Assembly (NCBI RefSeq): GCF_002904335.1
Contig: NZ_PPHF01000121.1
Coordinates: forward strand, 1-64,000
Direction: 5' to 3'
DNA: 64,000 nucleotides
DNA from: Amycolatopsis sp. CA-126428
Lineage (GTDB): Bacteria; Actinomycetota; Actinomycetes; Mycobacteriales; Pseudonocardiaceae
Made by a program: the position numbers and the translations under genes. The notes under the pieces were generated by a model. That model searched no databases, was not told the origin of the DNA, and saw only the letters and a program-made list of their open reading frames with translations. This document shows positions 50,072 to 58,165 of the stretch, piece by piece; position 1 is the stretch's first letter; each line of letters begins with the position of its first letter.

Positions 50072-51346
50072 GTGGACTACACCGAGCACGACACCGCCCG
50101 CCTGCTGCCGGAGCCGGCGAAGGGTGCGGCGCTGCCCGGCGCCCGGGCGGACGGGCGCAGCGCGTTCTCGCGCGACCGCGCCCGGGTGCTGCACTCCGCC
50201 GCGCTGCGGCGGCTGGCCGGCAAGACCCAGGTGGTCGGGCCGGGGGAGGGCGCCGAGATCACCGGCGTCCCGCGCACCCGGCTGACGCACTCGCTGGAGG
50301 TCGCCCAGATCGGCCGGGGCATCGCCGACGAGCTGGGCGCCGACCCGGACCTGGTGGACACCGCCGGGCTGGCGCACGACATCGGCCACCCGCCGTTCGG
50401 GCACAACGGCGAGCGCGCGCTCGACGAGGTGGCCGGCGTGTGCGGCGGGTTCGAGGGCAACGCGCAGACGTTGCGCATCCTCACCCGGCTGGAGCCGAAG
50501 CTGCTGTCCGACGAGGGTGACCCGGTGGGGCTCAACCTGACGCGCGCGTGCCTGGACGCGGCCACGAAGTACCCGTGGCCGCGCCGGCCGGGGCAGGGGA
50601 AGTACGGCGTGTACGGCGACGACGCCGGAGTGTTCGAGTGGTTCCGCGCGGGGGCGCCGGCGGAGCAGCGGTGCCTGGAGGCCCAGATCATGGACTGGGC
50701 GGACGACGTCGCGTACTCGGTGCACGACGTCGAGGACGGGGTGCTGGCCGGCCGGATCAAGCTGGGCGTGCTCGCCCACCCGGACGAGCGGGCGGCCGTC
50801 GCCGAGGCCGCCGCCAAGCACTTCTCCGCGCAGTCGGTGTCCACTTTGGAGGGTGCGGCGGCGGAACTGCTGGCGCTGCCGGTGGTGGCGGCGCTGGCGT
50901 CGGCCGAGCCGGACGGCTCGCCGGGCGCCCAGGTCGCGCTCAAACGGCTGACGAGCGAGCTGGTCGGCCGCTTCACGACGGCGGCGGTCACCGGCACGCG
51001 CGAGAAGTTCGGCGAGGGGCCGCTGGGGCGCTACCGGGCGAACCTGTGCGTCCCGGAGCAGGTGGCGGCGGAGGTGGCGCTGCTGAAGGCGCTGGCCCTG
51101 CGGTACGTGATGAGCGACCGCCGCCGGCTGGCCGTGCAGGACGGCCAGCGCGAGCTGCTGGCCGAGCTGGTCGACGCCCTCGCGCGCCGGGCCCCGGAAG
51201 CCCTCGACCCGCTGTTCGTCCCGGCCTGGAACGCGGCCCCCGACGACGCCGCCCTGCTCCGGGTGGTGGTCGACCAGGTCGCCTCCCTCACCGACGCCCA
51301 AGCCCACGTCTGGTACTCCTGGCACGTGACCCGCCGCCACCGCTGA
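50072..51346 (+). CDS. dgt: Deoxyguanosinetriphosphate triphosphohydrolase-like protein
   Basis: A 424-residue HD-domain enzyme that removes triphosphate from dNTPs. The metal ligands are in RLTHSLEVAQIG and GLAHDIGHPPFGHNGE (near residues 70-117), and a second conserved segment IMDWADDVAYSVHDVEDG lies near 208. The gene normally neighbours dnaG in actinobacteria; here 9.3 kb of other genes lie between. GTG 50072 fits the leaderless pattern. Confidence 0.94.
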   Translation: MDYTEHDTARLLPEPAKGAALPGARADGRSAFSRDRARVLHSAALRRLAGKTQVVGPGEGAEITGVPRTRLTHSLEVAQIGRGIADELGADPDLVDTAGLAHDIGHPPFGHNGERALDEVAGVCGGFEGNAQTLRILTRLEPKLLSDEGDPVGLNLTRACLDAATKYPWPRRPGQGKYGVYGDDAGVFEWFRAGAPAEQRCLEAQIMDWADDVAYSVHDVEDGVLAGRIKLGVLAHPDERAAVAEAAAKHFSAQSVSTLEGAAAELLALPVVAALASAEPDGSPGAQVALKRLTSELVGRFTTAAVTGTREKFGEGPLGRYRANLCVPEQVAAEVALLKALALRYVMSDRRRLAVQDGQRELLAELVDALARRAPEALDPLFVPAWNAAPDDAALLRVVVDQVASLTDAQAHVWYSWHVTRRHR

Positions 51347-51426
51347 CGGCTTCGAAAGTTTCACGGAGGATTTGTCATCCTCGGGCGGACTTGCGCGCGG
51401 GCGGCCGGTCGGGGGTGGCGTTCCGG

Positions 51427-51432
51427 TACTCT
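51427..51432 (+). promoter_or_regulatory. -10 hexamer of leaderless serpin gene
   Basis: TACTCT, seven bases before ATG 51440. Confidence 0.5.
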
Positions 51433-51439
51433 CGCCCGC

Positions 51440-52534
51440 ATGGCCACGGACAGCCACCTCCGGTTCGCCCTCGCCGTCCACTCGGCCCTCGGTGCCGGGG
51501 GCGGGAACACCTGCTTTTCGCCGTATTCGGTGGCCAGTGCGCTGACTCTCGCCGCCCTCGCCGCCCGGGGGCGGACCCGGGACGAGCTGGTCGCGCTGCT
51601 CGGTGACCCGGGTGAGCAGACCGTCCTGCTGCGGGAGGCCGCCCGGCTCGTCGAAGAGGCGCACAGCAAGGAGCAGCCCGAGCTGGCCCTCGCGAACACG
51701 CTGTGGGCGGACGACCGCCTTCCGCTCGAGGACTCCTTCAAGGCCGAACTCGCCGAGTGGCCCGGGGCGGCCGTCGCCAGCGCGCCGTTCGAAAAAGACC
51801 CCGAGGCCGCTCGTGCGCTGATCAACGACGACGTCGAGCGCACCACCCGCGGACTGATCCCGCAGCTGCTGCCGCCCGGTTCGATCGACTCCGACGTCGC
51901 GGCCGTGCTGGTCAACGCGCTGTACCTGAAAGCCGCCTGGAGGCTGCCGTTCCGCGAGGCGAACACCTCCGACGTGCCGTTCCACGCCCCCTCCGGCACC
52001 CGGGACGTGCCGACCATGTGGCTCAGCGAAAGCCTCGGTTACGCGCACACCGGCGGCTGGCAGGTGGTGCAGCTCGTCGCGGCCGGTGGCCTGCAGGCCG
52101 TCGTGCTGCTGCCCGACGGCGACCTCGCCGAGGCGGAGCCCCGGCTCGACGCCGCCACCCTGAGCGGCCTGCTCGGCAAGGTCCGCGCCAAGAAGGTCGA
52201 ACTCTCGCTCCCCAAGGTCTCGCTCGACGCGACCAGCAAGCTCGCCGGCGTGCTTCGCGGCCTCGGCGTGCAGACGATCTTCACCGACCGCGCCGACCTG
52301 ACCGGGCTCTCGCCGGATCCGCGGCTGACCGTGTCCGAGGTGCTGCACCAGGCCGTGCTGCGCGTCGACGAAGAGGGCTTCGAGGGGGCCGCGGCCACCG
52401 CGCTGGTCATGCGCCTCACCTCGATGATGATCGACGACCCGGTCGCCGTCACGGTGGACCGGCCGTTCCTGCTGCTGGTCCGGCACGCCGCGACCGGGGC
52501 GCTCTACTTCGTCGCCAGGGTGGTCGAACCGTGA
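51440..52534 (+). CDS. Serpin-family protein (predicted serine protease inhibitor)
   Basis: A 364-residue protein with the full serpin fold pattern (NTCFSPYSVASALTLAALAARG early, VNALYLKAAWRLPF in the middle, DRPFLLLVRH near the end). No signal peptide is visible, so it seems cytosolic. The reactive centre loop starts at E311: hinge E-E-G-F-E-G-A-A-A-T, so P14 is Phe314, a bulky residue where inhibitors usually have a small one. Counting from P15 Gly313 puts P1-P1' at Thr327-Ser328. Inhibitory action is therefore uncertain. Confidence 0.9.
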   Translation: MATDSHLRFALAVHSALGAGGGNTCFSPYSVASALTLAALAARGRTRDELVALLGDPGEQTVLLREAARLVEEAHSKEQPELALANTLWADDRLPLEDSFKAELAEWPGAAVASAPFEKDPEAARALINDDVERTTRGLIPQLLPPGSIDSDVAAVLVNALYLKAAWRLPFREANTSDVPFHAPSGTRDVPTMWLSESLGYAHTGGWQVVQLVAAGGLQAVVLLPDGDLAEAEPRLDAATLSGLLGKVRAKKVELSLPKVSLDATSKLAGVLRGLGVQTIFTDRADLTGLSPDPRLTVSEVLHQAVLRVDEEGFEGAAATALVMRLTSMMIDDPVAVTVDRPFLLLVRHAATGALYFVARVVEP

Positions 52535-54342
52535 GCTTGAAGTCCGAAGCCGTCCCCGACCTGGTGCCACCCGCTCCCGAACCCCCCGAAGGCCCGAAGC
52601 GCTGGGCGTGGCAGGACTCCGCGATCGCCGGCGGGTTCCTGCTGTTCACGATCCTGCTCTACAACGGGCTGTGGTTCGACCTCAAGCGCGGCTACCTCTG
52701 GAACGGCGGAGCCGACCAGAGCCAGTGGGAGTGGTACTCGACGGTCGTCGCGAAGGCCGTCCTCCACTTCCAGAACCCGTTCACCACGGACCTGCAGAAC
52801 TACCCGCAGGGCGTCAACATGGCGGCGAACGCGGCGATGTTCGGCCTGAACGTCCCGCTGGCGCCCTTGACGCTCACCTTCGGCGCGACGCTGACCTGGG
52901 CGATCGTGCTCACCGCCGGCCTCGCCGGCACCGCGACCGGCTGGTACTGGGTGATCTCCCGGCACCTGGTCCCGAACCGGACGGCGGCCGCGATCGGCGG
53001 CGCGTTCTGCGGCTTCGCGCCGCCGATGATCTCGCACGGCAACGCGCACCCGAACTTCATCGTGCTGTTCGTGCTGCCGTTCATCGCGCTCAAGACCATC
53101 CAGATCGCGCACAACGAGCGCCCGGTGCGCAACGGCATCGTGCTCGGGCTGCTCGTCGCGTGGCAGATCCTGCTGGGTGAAGAGCCCCTGGCGATCTTCG
53201 CGCTCACCTTCCTCGTCTTCGCGGTCGCGTACTTGATCCCGCACCGCGCGGAAATCCGCGGCATGCTGGCACCACTGGGCAAGGGCATCGGGGTCGGCGC
53301 GGTCGTCGCCCTGCTGGTCGCCGGATTCCCGCTGTACTGGCAGTTCTTCGGCCCGCAGAGCTTCCACTCCCTGCTGCACGGTTCGGCGGGCAACGACACC
53401 GCGGCGTTCACCCGCTTCGCGACGCAGTCGGTCGCGGGGGCGCCCGAGGCGGCCGCGGACGTCTCGATGAACCGCACCGAGGAGAACGCCTTCTTCGGCT
53501 GGCCGCTGATCGTGCTCATGGTGATGCTGACGATCTGGCTGTGGCGTGACGTCGTTTCGCGGGCGCTCGCGATCACGATGTACGTGATGGCGGTGCTGTC
53601 GCTGGGCGTCGAGATCACGGTGGCGCACGAGGACACCGGCTTCGCCGGCCCGTGGAAGTGGCTGGGCCGGCTGCCGTTGCTCGACTCCGTGCTCGAGTCC
53701 CGGCTCGCGATGGGCTGCATCCCGGTGGTGGGCGCGCTGCTGGCGATCGCGACGCACCGCGTCTGGACGGCGGCGGCCCAGCAGCCGGCGCCGCTCGACG
53801 GAACGCCCGCGTTCCCGCTGCGGATGGTCTGGATCGGCGCGGTGGTGGCGGTGCTGCTGCCGATCGCGCCGACGGAGCTGGTGACGCACCAGCGTCCCCT
53901 CTCGCCGCCGTTCTTCGCCGACGGCATCTGGCGCCAGTACGTCGCCCCGGGCGGTTCGCTGGTGCCGGTGCCGCTGCCGAGCACCGGGGAGGCCGAGCCG
54001 CTGCACTGGCAGGTCGACGCGGGCCTCGGCTACCCGATGCCGGAGGGCTACTTCGTCGGCCCCACGTCCCCGACCGACCGCCGCGGCCGCTACGGTGCCG
54101 TCCCGCTGCCGACGTCGGACCTGTTCGCGCAGGTCGAGCGCACCGGTCAGGCCGCCGAGGTCACCGAGGCCGACCGCACGCAGGCGCTCGCGGACCTGCG
54201 GGCCTGGAACGCGGACGTGCTCGTGGTCGGGCCGCGGCAGAACCAGGAAGCGCTGAAGTCCACTGTGGAGCTGTTGCTGCGCAAGCCCGCGGAGTTCGTC
54301 GGCGGGGTGTGGATCTGGGACGTCCGCCCGCTCACGGCGTGA
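52531..54342 (+). CDS. Polytopic membrane protein, GT-C glycosyltransferase-like
   Basis: A 603-residue protein with about ten transmembrane segments (roughly residues 25-460) and a soluble C-terminal part. An acidic first outer loop with YLWNGGADQSQWEWYS near residue 65 and PTTDLQNYPQG-like features resemble the GT-C polyprenyl-phosphate-dependent glycosyltransferases or DUF-type relatives, in which an aspartate in the first loop is catalytic. The assignment is tentative. GTG 52531 overlaps the serpin stop (GTGA), so both are expressed together for an unknown reason. Confidence 0.72.
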   Translation: MSLKSEAVPDLVPPAPEPPEGPKRWAWQDSAIAGGFLLFTILLYNGLWFDLKRGYLWNGGADQSQWEWYSTVVAKAVLHFQNPFTTDLQNYPQGVNMAANAAMFGLNVPLAPLTLTFGATLTWAIVLTAGLAGTATGWYWVISRHLVPNRTAAAIGGAFCGFAPPMISHGNAHPNFIVLFVLPFIALKTIQIAHNERPVRNGIVLGLLVAWQILLGEEPLAIFALTFLVFAVAYLIPHRAEIRGMLAPLGKGIGVGAVVALLVAGFPLYWQFFGPQSFHSLLHGSAGNDTAAFTRFATQSVAGAPEAAADVSMNRTEENAFFGWPLIVLMVMLTIWLWRDVVSRALAITMYVMAVLSLGVEITVAHEDTGFAGPWKWLGRLPLLDSVLESRLAMGCIPVVGALLAIATHRVWTAAAQQPAPLDGTPAFPLRMVWIGAVVAVLLPIAPTELVTHQRPLSPPFFADGIWRQYVAPGGSLVPVPLPSTGEAEPLHWQVDAGLGYPMPEGYFVGPTSPTDRRGRYGAVPLPTSDLFAQVERTGQAAEVTEADRTQALADLRAWNADVLVVGPRQNQEALKSTVELLLRKPAEFVGGVWIWDVRPLTA

Positions 54343-54343
54343 G

Positions 54344-54349
54344 TAAGGT
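54344..54349 (+). promoter_or_regulatory. -10 hexamer of DinB-like gene
   Basis: TAAGGT, eight bases before GTG 54358. Confidence 0.4.
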
Positions 54350-54357
54350 CGGCAGCT

Positions 54358-54894
54358 GTGACCATTGTGGATGAACAAGGACGGCCCGAGCCGCCCGTCG
54401 ACGCCGACGAAGCCGCAACGCTGCTCGGTTTCCTCGACTACCATCGCGCGACCCTCGCTTGGAAGTGTGCGGGTCTGGACGTGGCCGGTCTGCGGACGAC
54501 CGTCGCGTCGTCCAAGATGACGCTCGGCGGGCTCCTCAAGCACCTGGCCTACGTCGAGGACCACTGGTTCTCGCGCGTGTTATTCGACCGCCCGCGGGCG
54601 GCGCCGTTCGACGCGGTCGACTGGACGGCCACGCCCGACTGGGACTGGGATTCCGCCGCGGACGACACCCCGGAGCAGCTCTTCGGCCTGTGGGAGGACG
54701 CGGTCGCCCGCTCGCGGGAGTCGGTGGCGAAGGTCCTGGAGAACGGCCTTTCACAGCCGGCCCGGCGCCCGTGGCCGGACGGCCTGACGCCGAGCCTGCG
54801 CTGGATCCTGGTCCACATGGTCGAGGAGTACTCCCGGCACAACGGCCACGCCGACCTCATCCGCGAGTCCATCGACGGCCGCACCGGGGAGTAG
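54358..54894 (+). CDS. DinB/DUF664-family protein
   Basis: A 178-residue helical-bundle protein of the DinB/YfiT/mini-circle (DUF664) superfamily. The three metal-binding histidines can be placed: one in LLGFLDYHRATLAWK, one in LLKHLAYVEDHWF and one in VHMVEEYSRHNGHADLIRE. Family members are thiol-dependent S-transferases or hydrolases using bacillithiol or mycothiol; in actinomycetes mycothiol is the likely partner. The substrate is unknown. Confidence 0.88.
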   Translation: MTIVDEQGRPEPPVDADEAATLLGFLDYHRATLAWKCAGLDVAGLRTTVASSKMTLGGLLKHLAYVEDHWFSRVLFDRPRAAPFDAVDWTATPDWDWDSAADDTPEQLFGLWEDAVARSRESVAKVLENGLSQPARRPWPDGLTPSLRWILVHMVEEYSRHNGHADLIRESIDGRTGE

Positions 54895-54902
54895 CCGGGC
54901 GG

Positions 54903-55502
54903 TCAGAGCCGCAGGCCCACCAGCTTGGCCAGGAACCGGTCCAGCTGCTCGACCGCCGGCGGCCACGGCAGGTCGGGCTCGTTGATCCGCTGCGCCAGCA
55001 TGCCGTTCACGGCGGTCCGCAGGTCGATGGCGACGGTCGCGGCGTCGTCGGCCGGCGCCAGGCCCGCCTCCATGCACCGCCGGACCGCCTCGGTCGTGCG
55101 GGCGACCATCACTTCCTTGAACGGCATTCCGTGCCGCCGGTGGACCTTGCTCTCGTGCAGCACCTTGTAGAGCCCGGAGTGCTCCTGCGCCCACGCCGCC
55201 TGGGCCAGGATCCGGGCGCGCAGCGCGGCCGCCGGGTCCGCGGCGGCGTCGGCCGCTTCGTCGCCGGTGCGGACGAGCTCCTCGTGGCAGCGCTGCATGG
55301 CCGCCAGCACGAGGGCGTCGCGGTCCGGGAAGTGCAGGTAGACCGACGTCGCCGCGATCGACACCTCGCGCGCGACGGCCCGCAGGGACAGCGCCTCGTC
55401 GTCGGCGAGCTCGTCGAGCATCCGGACGGCGGCCGTGACGATCTCGTCCCGCAGCAGCTCGCCCTGGCCGCGGGCGTTCGGGCGGCGTCTCGTCTCTTCC
55501 AT
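54903..55502 (-). CDS. TetR family transcriptional regulator
   Basis: A 199-residue repressor with the N-terminal helix-turn-helix at about residues 18-66 (LSLRAVAREVSIAATSVYLHFPDRDAL) and a TetR C-terminal WHG-type domain (ARILAQAAWAQEHSGLYKVL). It is divergent from the CMD-like gene, with at least three dyads containing GTAG/CTAC between them. ATG 55502 is chosen because reverse TACACT (55516-55511) ends eight bases before it; GTG 55508 is the alternative. Confidence 0.92.
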   Translation of the reverse strand: MEETRRRPNARGQGELLRDEIVTAAVRMLDELADDEALSLRAVAREVSIAATSVYLHFPDRDALVLAAMQRCHEELVRTGDEAADAAADPAAALRARILAQAAWAQEHSGLYKVLHESKVHRRHGMPFKEVMVARTTEAVRRCMEAGLAPADDAATVAIDLRTAVNGMLAQRINEPDLPWPPAVEQLDRFLAKLVGLRL

Positions 55503-55510
55503 CGGCACCC

Positions 55511-55576
55511 AGTGTAGCTGGACACTCTTTACGCTACAGGTGTAGCGTGAATCGCACTACAGCTGTAGCGCTACAA
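55511..55576. promoter_or_regulatory. Cluster of TetR-type operator dyads
   Basis: ACGCTACA-GG-TGTAGCGT (55531-55548) is a perfect palindrome. A second, CTACAGCTGTAG (55557-55568), partly overlaps TGTAGCGCTACA (55565-55576). AGTGT-N6-ACACT (55511-55526) overlaps the reverse -10. The common core CTACA/TGTAG suggests several TetR dimers bind side by side. Confidence 0.7.
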
Positions 55577-55603
55577 ACGTCCATAAAGCTGAAGGAGCCG
55601 AGC

Positions 55604-56314
55604 TTGACCACCACCGAAACCCCCACGAGCCTCGAACGGCTCGCCGCGCTCGACCCCGTGTTCGCCCAGATGGCCGGGGCCACGGCGAAGTTCGTCCGAT
55701 CGATCCCCGAGCTCACCGACCGCGAGAAGACCTTTTTGTGTGTGACGGCCGACGTCTGCCAGGGGAGCCTGGGCCTGGCGTTCACCGCGCACGTGCGGGC
55801 CGGCCTGGCCGCCGGGGTGTCCACTTCGGACGTCCGCGAGCTGCTGCGGTTCGTCTCCTACGACTGCGGCTACCACGCGGCGGCCGCGGGCATCGAGCGG
55901 ATCGCCGAGCTCGAGGCGGAACTCGGCCTGCCGCGCCCGGACGCCGAACCGCTGGCGCCGGAACTCGTGTCGGCCGGACCGGACGCGGCCCCCAGCCCGT
56001 TGCCGGACGCGGTGCGGGCGCGCGTCGGCGAGCTGGACCCGCACTTCGCCGGCTACTTCGACCTGCAGTCGCGGATGCGCACCGGACACGGGCCGGGCAC
56101 GCTCAGCGAACGCGAGCGCGGCCTGGTCAGCCTCAGTGTCGACGTCCACTACCAGACCCTGGCCGACACGTTCCGCACGCACGTCGGGCGCGCGCTGCGG
56201 GGTGGCGCGTCGCCGGAGGACGTCCGGGCGGCGCTGCGGTTCACCGCCCAGTTCGGGGTCACCCGGGCCTGGCACGCCTGGGAAGCGCTGAACCCGATCC
56301 TCGCGGAAAGCTAG
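55604..56314 (+). CDS. Tandem carboxymuconolactone decarboxylase-like (AhpD-fold) protein
   Basis: A 236-residue protein with two copies of the CMD/AhpD helical unit: about residues 28-105 (ELTDREKTFLCVTADVCQGS ... DVRELLRFVSYDCG) and about 150-230 (TLSERERGLVSLSVDVHYQT ... DVRAALRFTAQFG). Catalytic CxxC pairs are not present in canonical form. TTG 55604 is supported by AAGGAG six bases upstream. It is probably controlled by the divergent TetR protein; the substrate is unknown. Confidence 0.85.
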   Translation: MTTTETPTSLERLAALDPVFAQMAGATAKFVRSIPELTDREKTFLCVTADVCQGSLGLAFTAHVRAGLAAGVSTSDVRELLRFVSYDCGYHAAAAGIERIAELEAELGLPRPDAEPLAPELVSAGPDAAPSPLPDAVRARVGELDPHFAGYFDLQSRMRTGHGPGTLSERERGLVSLSVDVHYQTLADTFRTHVGRALRGGASPEDVRAALRFTAQFGVTRAWHAWEALNPILAES

Positions 56315-56760
56315 CCGAGGACCTCGTCCGCGAGTCGGCTCAGGTAGCCGGCGAACCGGTCGCGGTCCTCCTCGGGCCAGTGGCCCACCAGTGCCTCGAA
56401 CGCCTGACGCTGGTGGGCCTGCGAAGCGCCGAGGAACTCCCTCGCCGCGTCGGTGAGGGTGAGCACCGCGCGGCGCGCGTCGCGAGTCGACGTCGAGCGC
56501 TCGACGAAGCCTTCTCGCGCCGCTTCGCTCACCATCCGGCTGGCCACCGAGCGGTCGACGCCCAGCTGGTGGGCCACGTCCGCGACGGTCACCTCCTCGC
56601 CGGCCGCCCCGTCGATCGCCTGGATGACGAACAGGTTCGGCACCGTCCACGACCGCGGCGCGCCGGCGGCGAAGCGCTCGACGACGTCCGGGGCCCACTG
56701 GCGTGCCCAGTGCCGGACCAGGCGGAACAGCGCCGGGCCACCCTCGCTTGATGTGTGCAT
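56311..56760 (-). CDS. MarR family transcriptional regulator
   Basis: A 149-residue winged-helix regulator (DVAHQLGVDRSVASRMVSEAAREGFVERSTSTRDARRAVLTLT is the DNA-binding part, residues about 62-104, quoted here only by its ends: DVAHQLG to RRAVLTLT). It is divergent from an MFS exporter, with only 24 bases between the two start codons and a perfect 16-bp palindrome inside that gap. This is the classic layout of a drug-responsive repressor-exporter pair. Its stop shares CTAG with the converging CMD-like gene. Confidence 0.93.
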   Translation of the reverse strand: MHTSSEGGPALFRLVRHWARQWAPDVVERFAAGAPRSWTVPNLFVIQAIDGAAGEEVTVADVAHQLGVDRSVASRMVSEAAREGFVERSTSTRDARRAVLTLTDAAREFLGASQAHQRQAFEALVGHWPEEDRDRFAGYLSRLADEVLG

Positions 56761-56763
56761 AAG

Positions 56764-56779
56764 ACACGTTATAACGTGT
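56764..56779. promoter_or_regulatory. MarR-type operator, perfect palindrome
   Basis: ACACGTTATAACGTGT, centred between the divergent marR and MFS start codons. Reverse TATAAC (56773-56768) ends seven bases before the marR ATG, so operator and -10 coincide. Confidence 0.75.
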
Positions 56780-56784
56780 GCTTT

Positions 56785-58143
56785 ATGCACGCATCTCGGA
56801 ACCTCGCCTACGCCGGCCTCCTGCTCGGCATGGCCATGGCCCAGCTGGACGGACTGGTCCTCACCGCGGCCCTGCCGTCGATCGGCGCCGACCTGCACGC
56901 CCGGACCGGGCTCGTCGCGGTCACCGCCGCCGGCCTGCTGACTCTCACCGTCGCGACGCCGCTGCACGGCAGGCTCGGTGATCTGTACGGCCGCCGGATC
57001 TCCTTCGCGCTGTCGGTCCTCGTGTTCGCAGCCGCCTCCGCGTGGTGCGCCGCCGCGCCCGATCTCGGCTCGCTGATCGCCGCCCGCGCGCTGCAGGGCC
57101 TCGGCGGCAGCGGCCTGATCGTCACGGCGATGAGCGCCCTCGGCGAGCTGTTCGACCGCGACGAACTGCTGCGCCGCCAGGGCTGGCAGACGGCCGTCTT
57201 CGCGGCCGCCACCCTGGGCGGGCCGCCGCTGGGCGGACTGCTCGCGGCCGGGCCCGGCTGGCGGTGGATCTTCCTGGTCAACCTGCCCCTGAGCGTGCCG
57301 GCCCTGGTCCTCGGGTGGCGTGGGCTGCCCGCGAAACCGCGTCAGGGCAAGGAAAAGTTCGACGTTCCGGGCAGCGTGCTGCTGGCCGTCGCGGGCGCCG
57401 CCGTCGTCGCACTCGGCACCTTCGACGCGCTCGCGAGAAGTCCACTGTGGACGCCGGTGCTGCTCGGAACGACCGTGGCGGCGGGCTTCCTGTTCGTCCG
57501 TCGGCAGCGCCGCACGCCGAGCCCGCTGATCTCGCCGAAGGTGTTCGCGGACGCCGTCCTCAAGCGCGCGGTGGTGGTCAACGGCCTGGCGGGCGCCGCC
57601 CTCTACGGCACCTTCACCTACGTCGCCCTGGTCGCCGCTTCGGGGGCGGGCGCGGCGGGCACCGGGCTGCTGCTCGTCGCCATGACCGCGGGACAGCTCG
57701 TCCTGTCGGCGTCCTTCGCCGCGCTGGCCCGGCGGCACCCGGAGATGACGGGGTGGGGCCGGTCCGGCTGCCTGCTCGGCACGGCCGGGCTCGCCGCGAT
57801 CGCCGTGGCGGCCGCCGCCGATGGCGCCCCCTGGCTCCTCGCCCCGGGCTTGTTCGCGATCGGCGCGGCCTTCGCCGTCTGCACTTCCGCCTACACCGTC
57901 CTCGGCCAGACGCGGGCCGACCGGGCGCTGCTGGGCGTCACGCTGGGATCGCTGACCTTCGCCCGGCAGGCCGGCGGCCTCGCCGGGGCCGCGGTGTTCG
58001 GCTGGCTCGCGCTGGCCACGACCGGCGGGCTGGGGGCCCCGGGCCTCACCGTCGTGTTCGCCGCGGCGGCCGTGACGATGCTGGTGGCGTGGCTCACGTC
58101 GCCGGTCGTCACATCCACCGGCGCCGTCTCGTCCAGCTCGTAG
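56785..58143 (+). CDS. MFS transporter, DHA2/EmrB-like drug exporter family
   Basis: A 452-residue permease with about 14 hydrophobic segments. Motif A is visible as GRLGDLYGRRISF (loop 2-3) and motif C-like glycines as GGPPLGGLLAAGPGWRWIF; acidic D23 (AQLDGLVL) lies in helix 1. These are features of proton-driven multidrug exporters. ATG 56785 is the start nearest the operator. Expression is probably released when the MarR protein binds a drug-like ligand. Confidence 0.92.
   Translation: MHASRNLAYAGLLLGMAMAQLDGLVLTAALPSIGADLHARTGLVAVTAAGLLTLTVATPLHGRLGDLYGRRISFALSVLVFAAASAWCAAAPDLGSLIAARALQGLGGSGLIVTAMSALGELFDRDELLRRQGWQTAVFAAATLGGPPLGGLLAAGPGWRWIFLVNLPLSVPALVLGWRGLPAKPRQGKEKFDVPGSVLLAVAGAAVVALGTFDALARSPLWTPVLLGTTVAAGFLFVRRQRRTPSPLISPKVFADAVLKRAVVVNGLAGAALYGTFTYVALVAASGAGAAGTGLLLVAMTAGQLVLSASFAALARRHPEMTGWGRSGCLLGTAGLAAIAVAAAADGAPWLLAPGLFAIGAAFAVCTSAYTVLGQTRADRALLGVTLGSLTFARQAGGLAGAAVFGWLALATTGGLGAPGLTVVFAAAAVTMLVAWLTSPVVTSTGAVSSSS
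58107..58133 (+). promoter_or_regulatory. ECF41-like promoter before the CMD gene
   Basis: CGTCACA (58107-58113), a 16-base spacer, then CGTC (58130-58133), inside the end of the MFS gene and 32 bases before ATG 58166. This is close to the ECF41 promoter pattern as I recall it, TGTCACA with CGTC. An ECF41-type sigma factor is encoded at 59602-60555. Confidence 0.55.
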
Positions 58144-58165
58144 ACGCCGGACGAAGGAGACCGAA

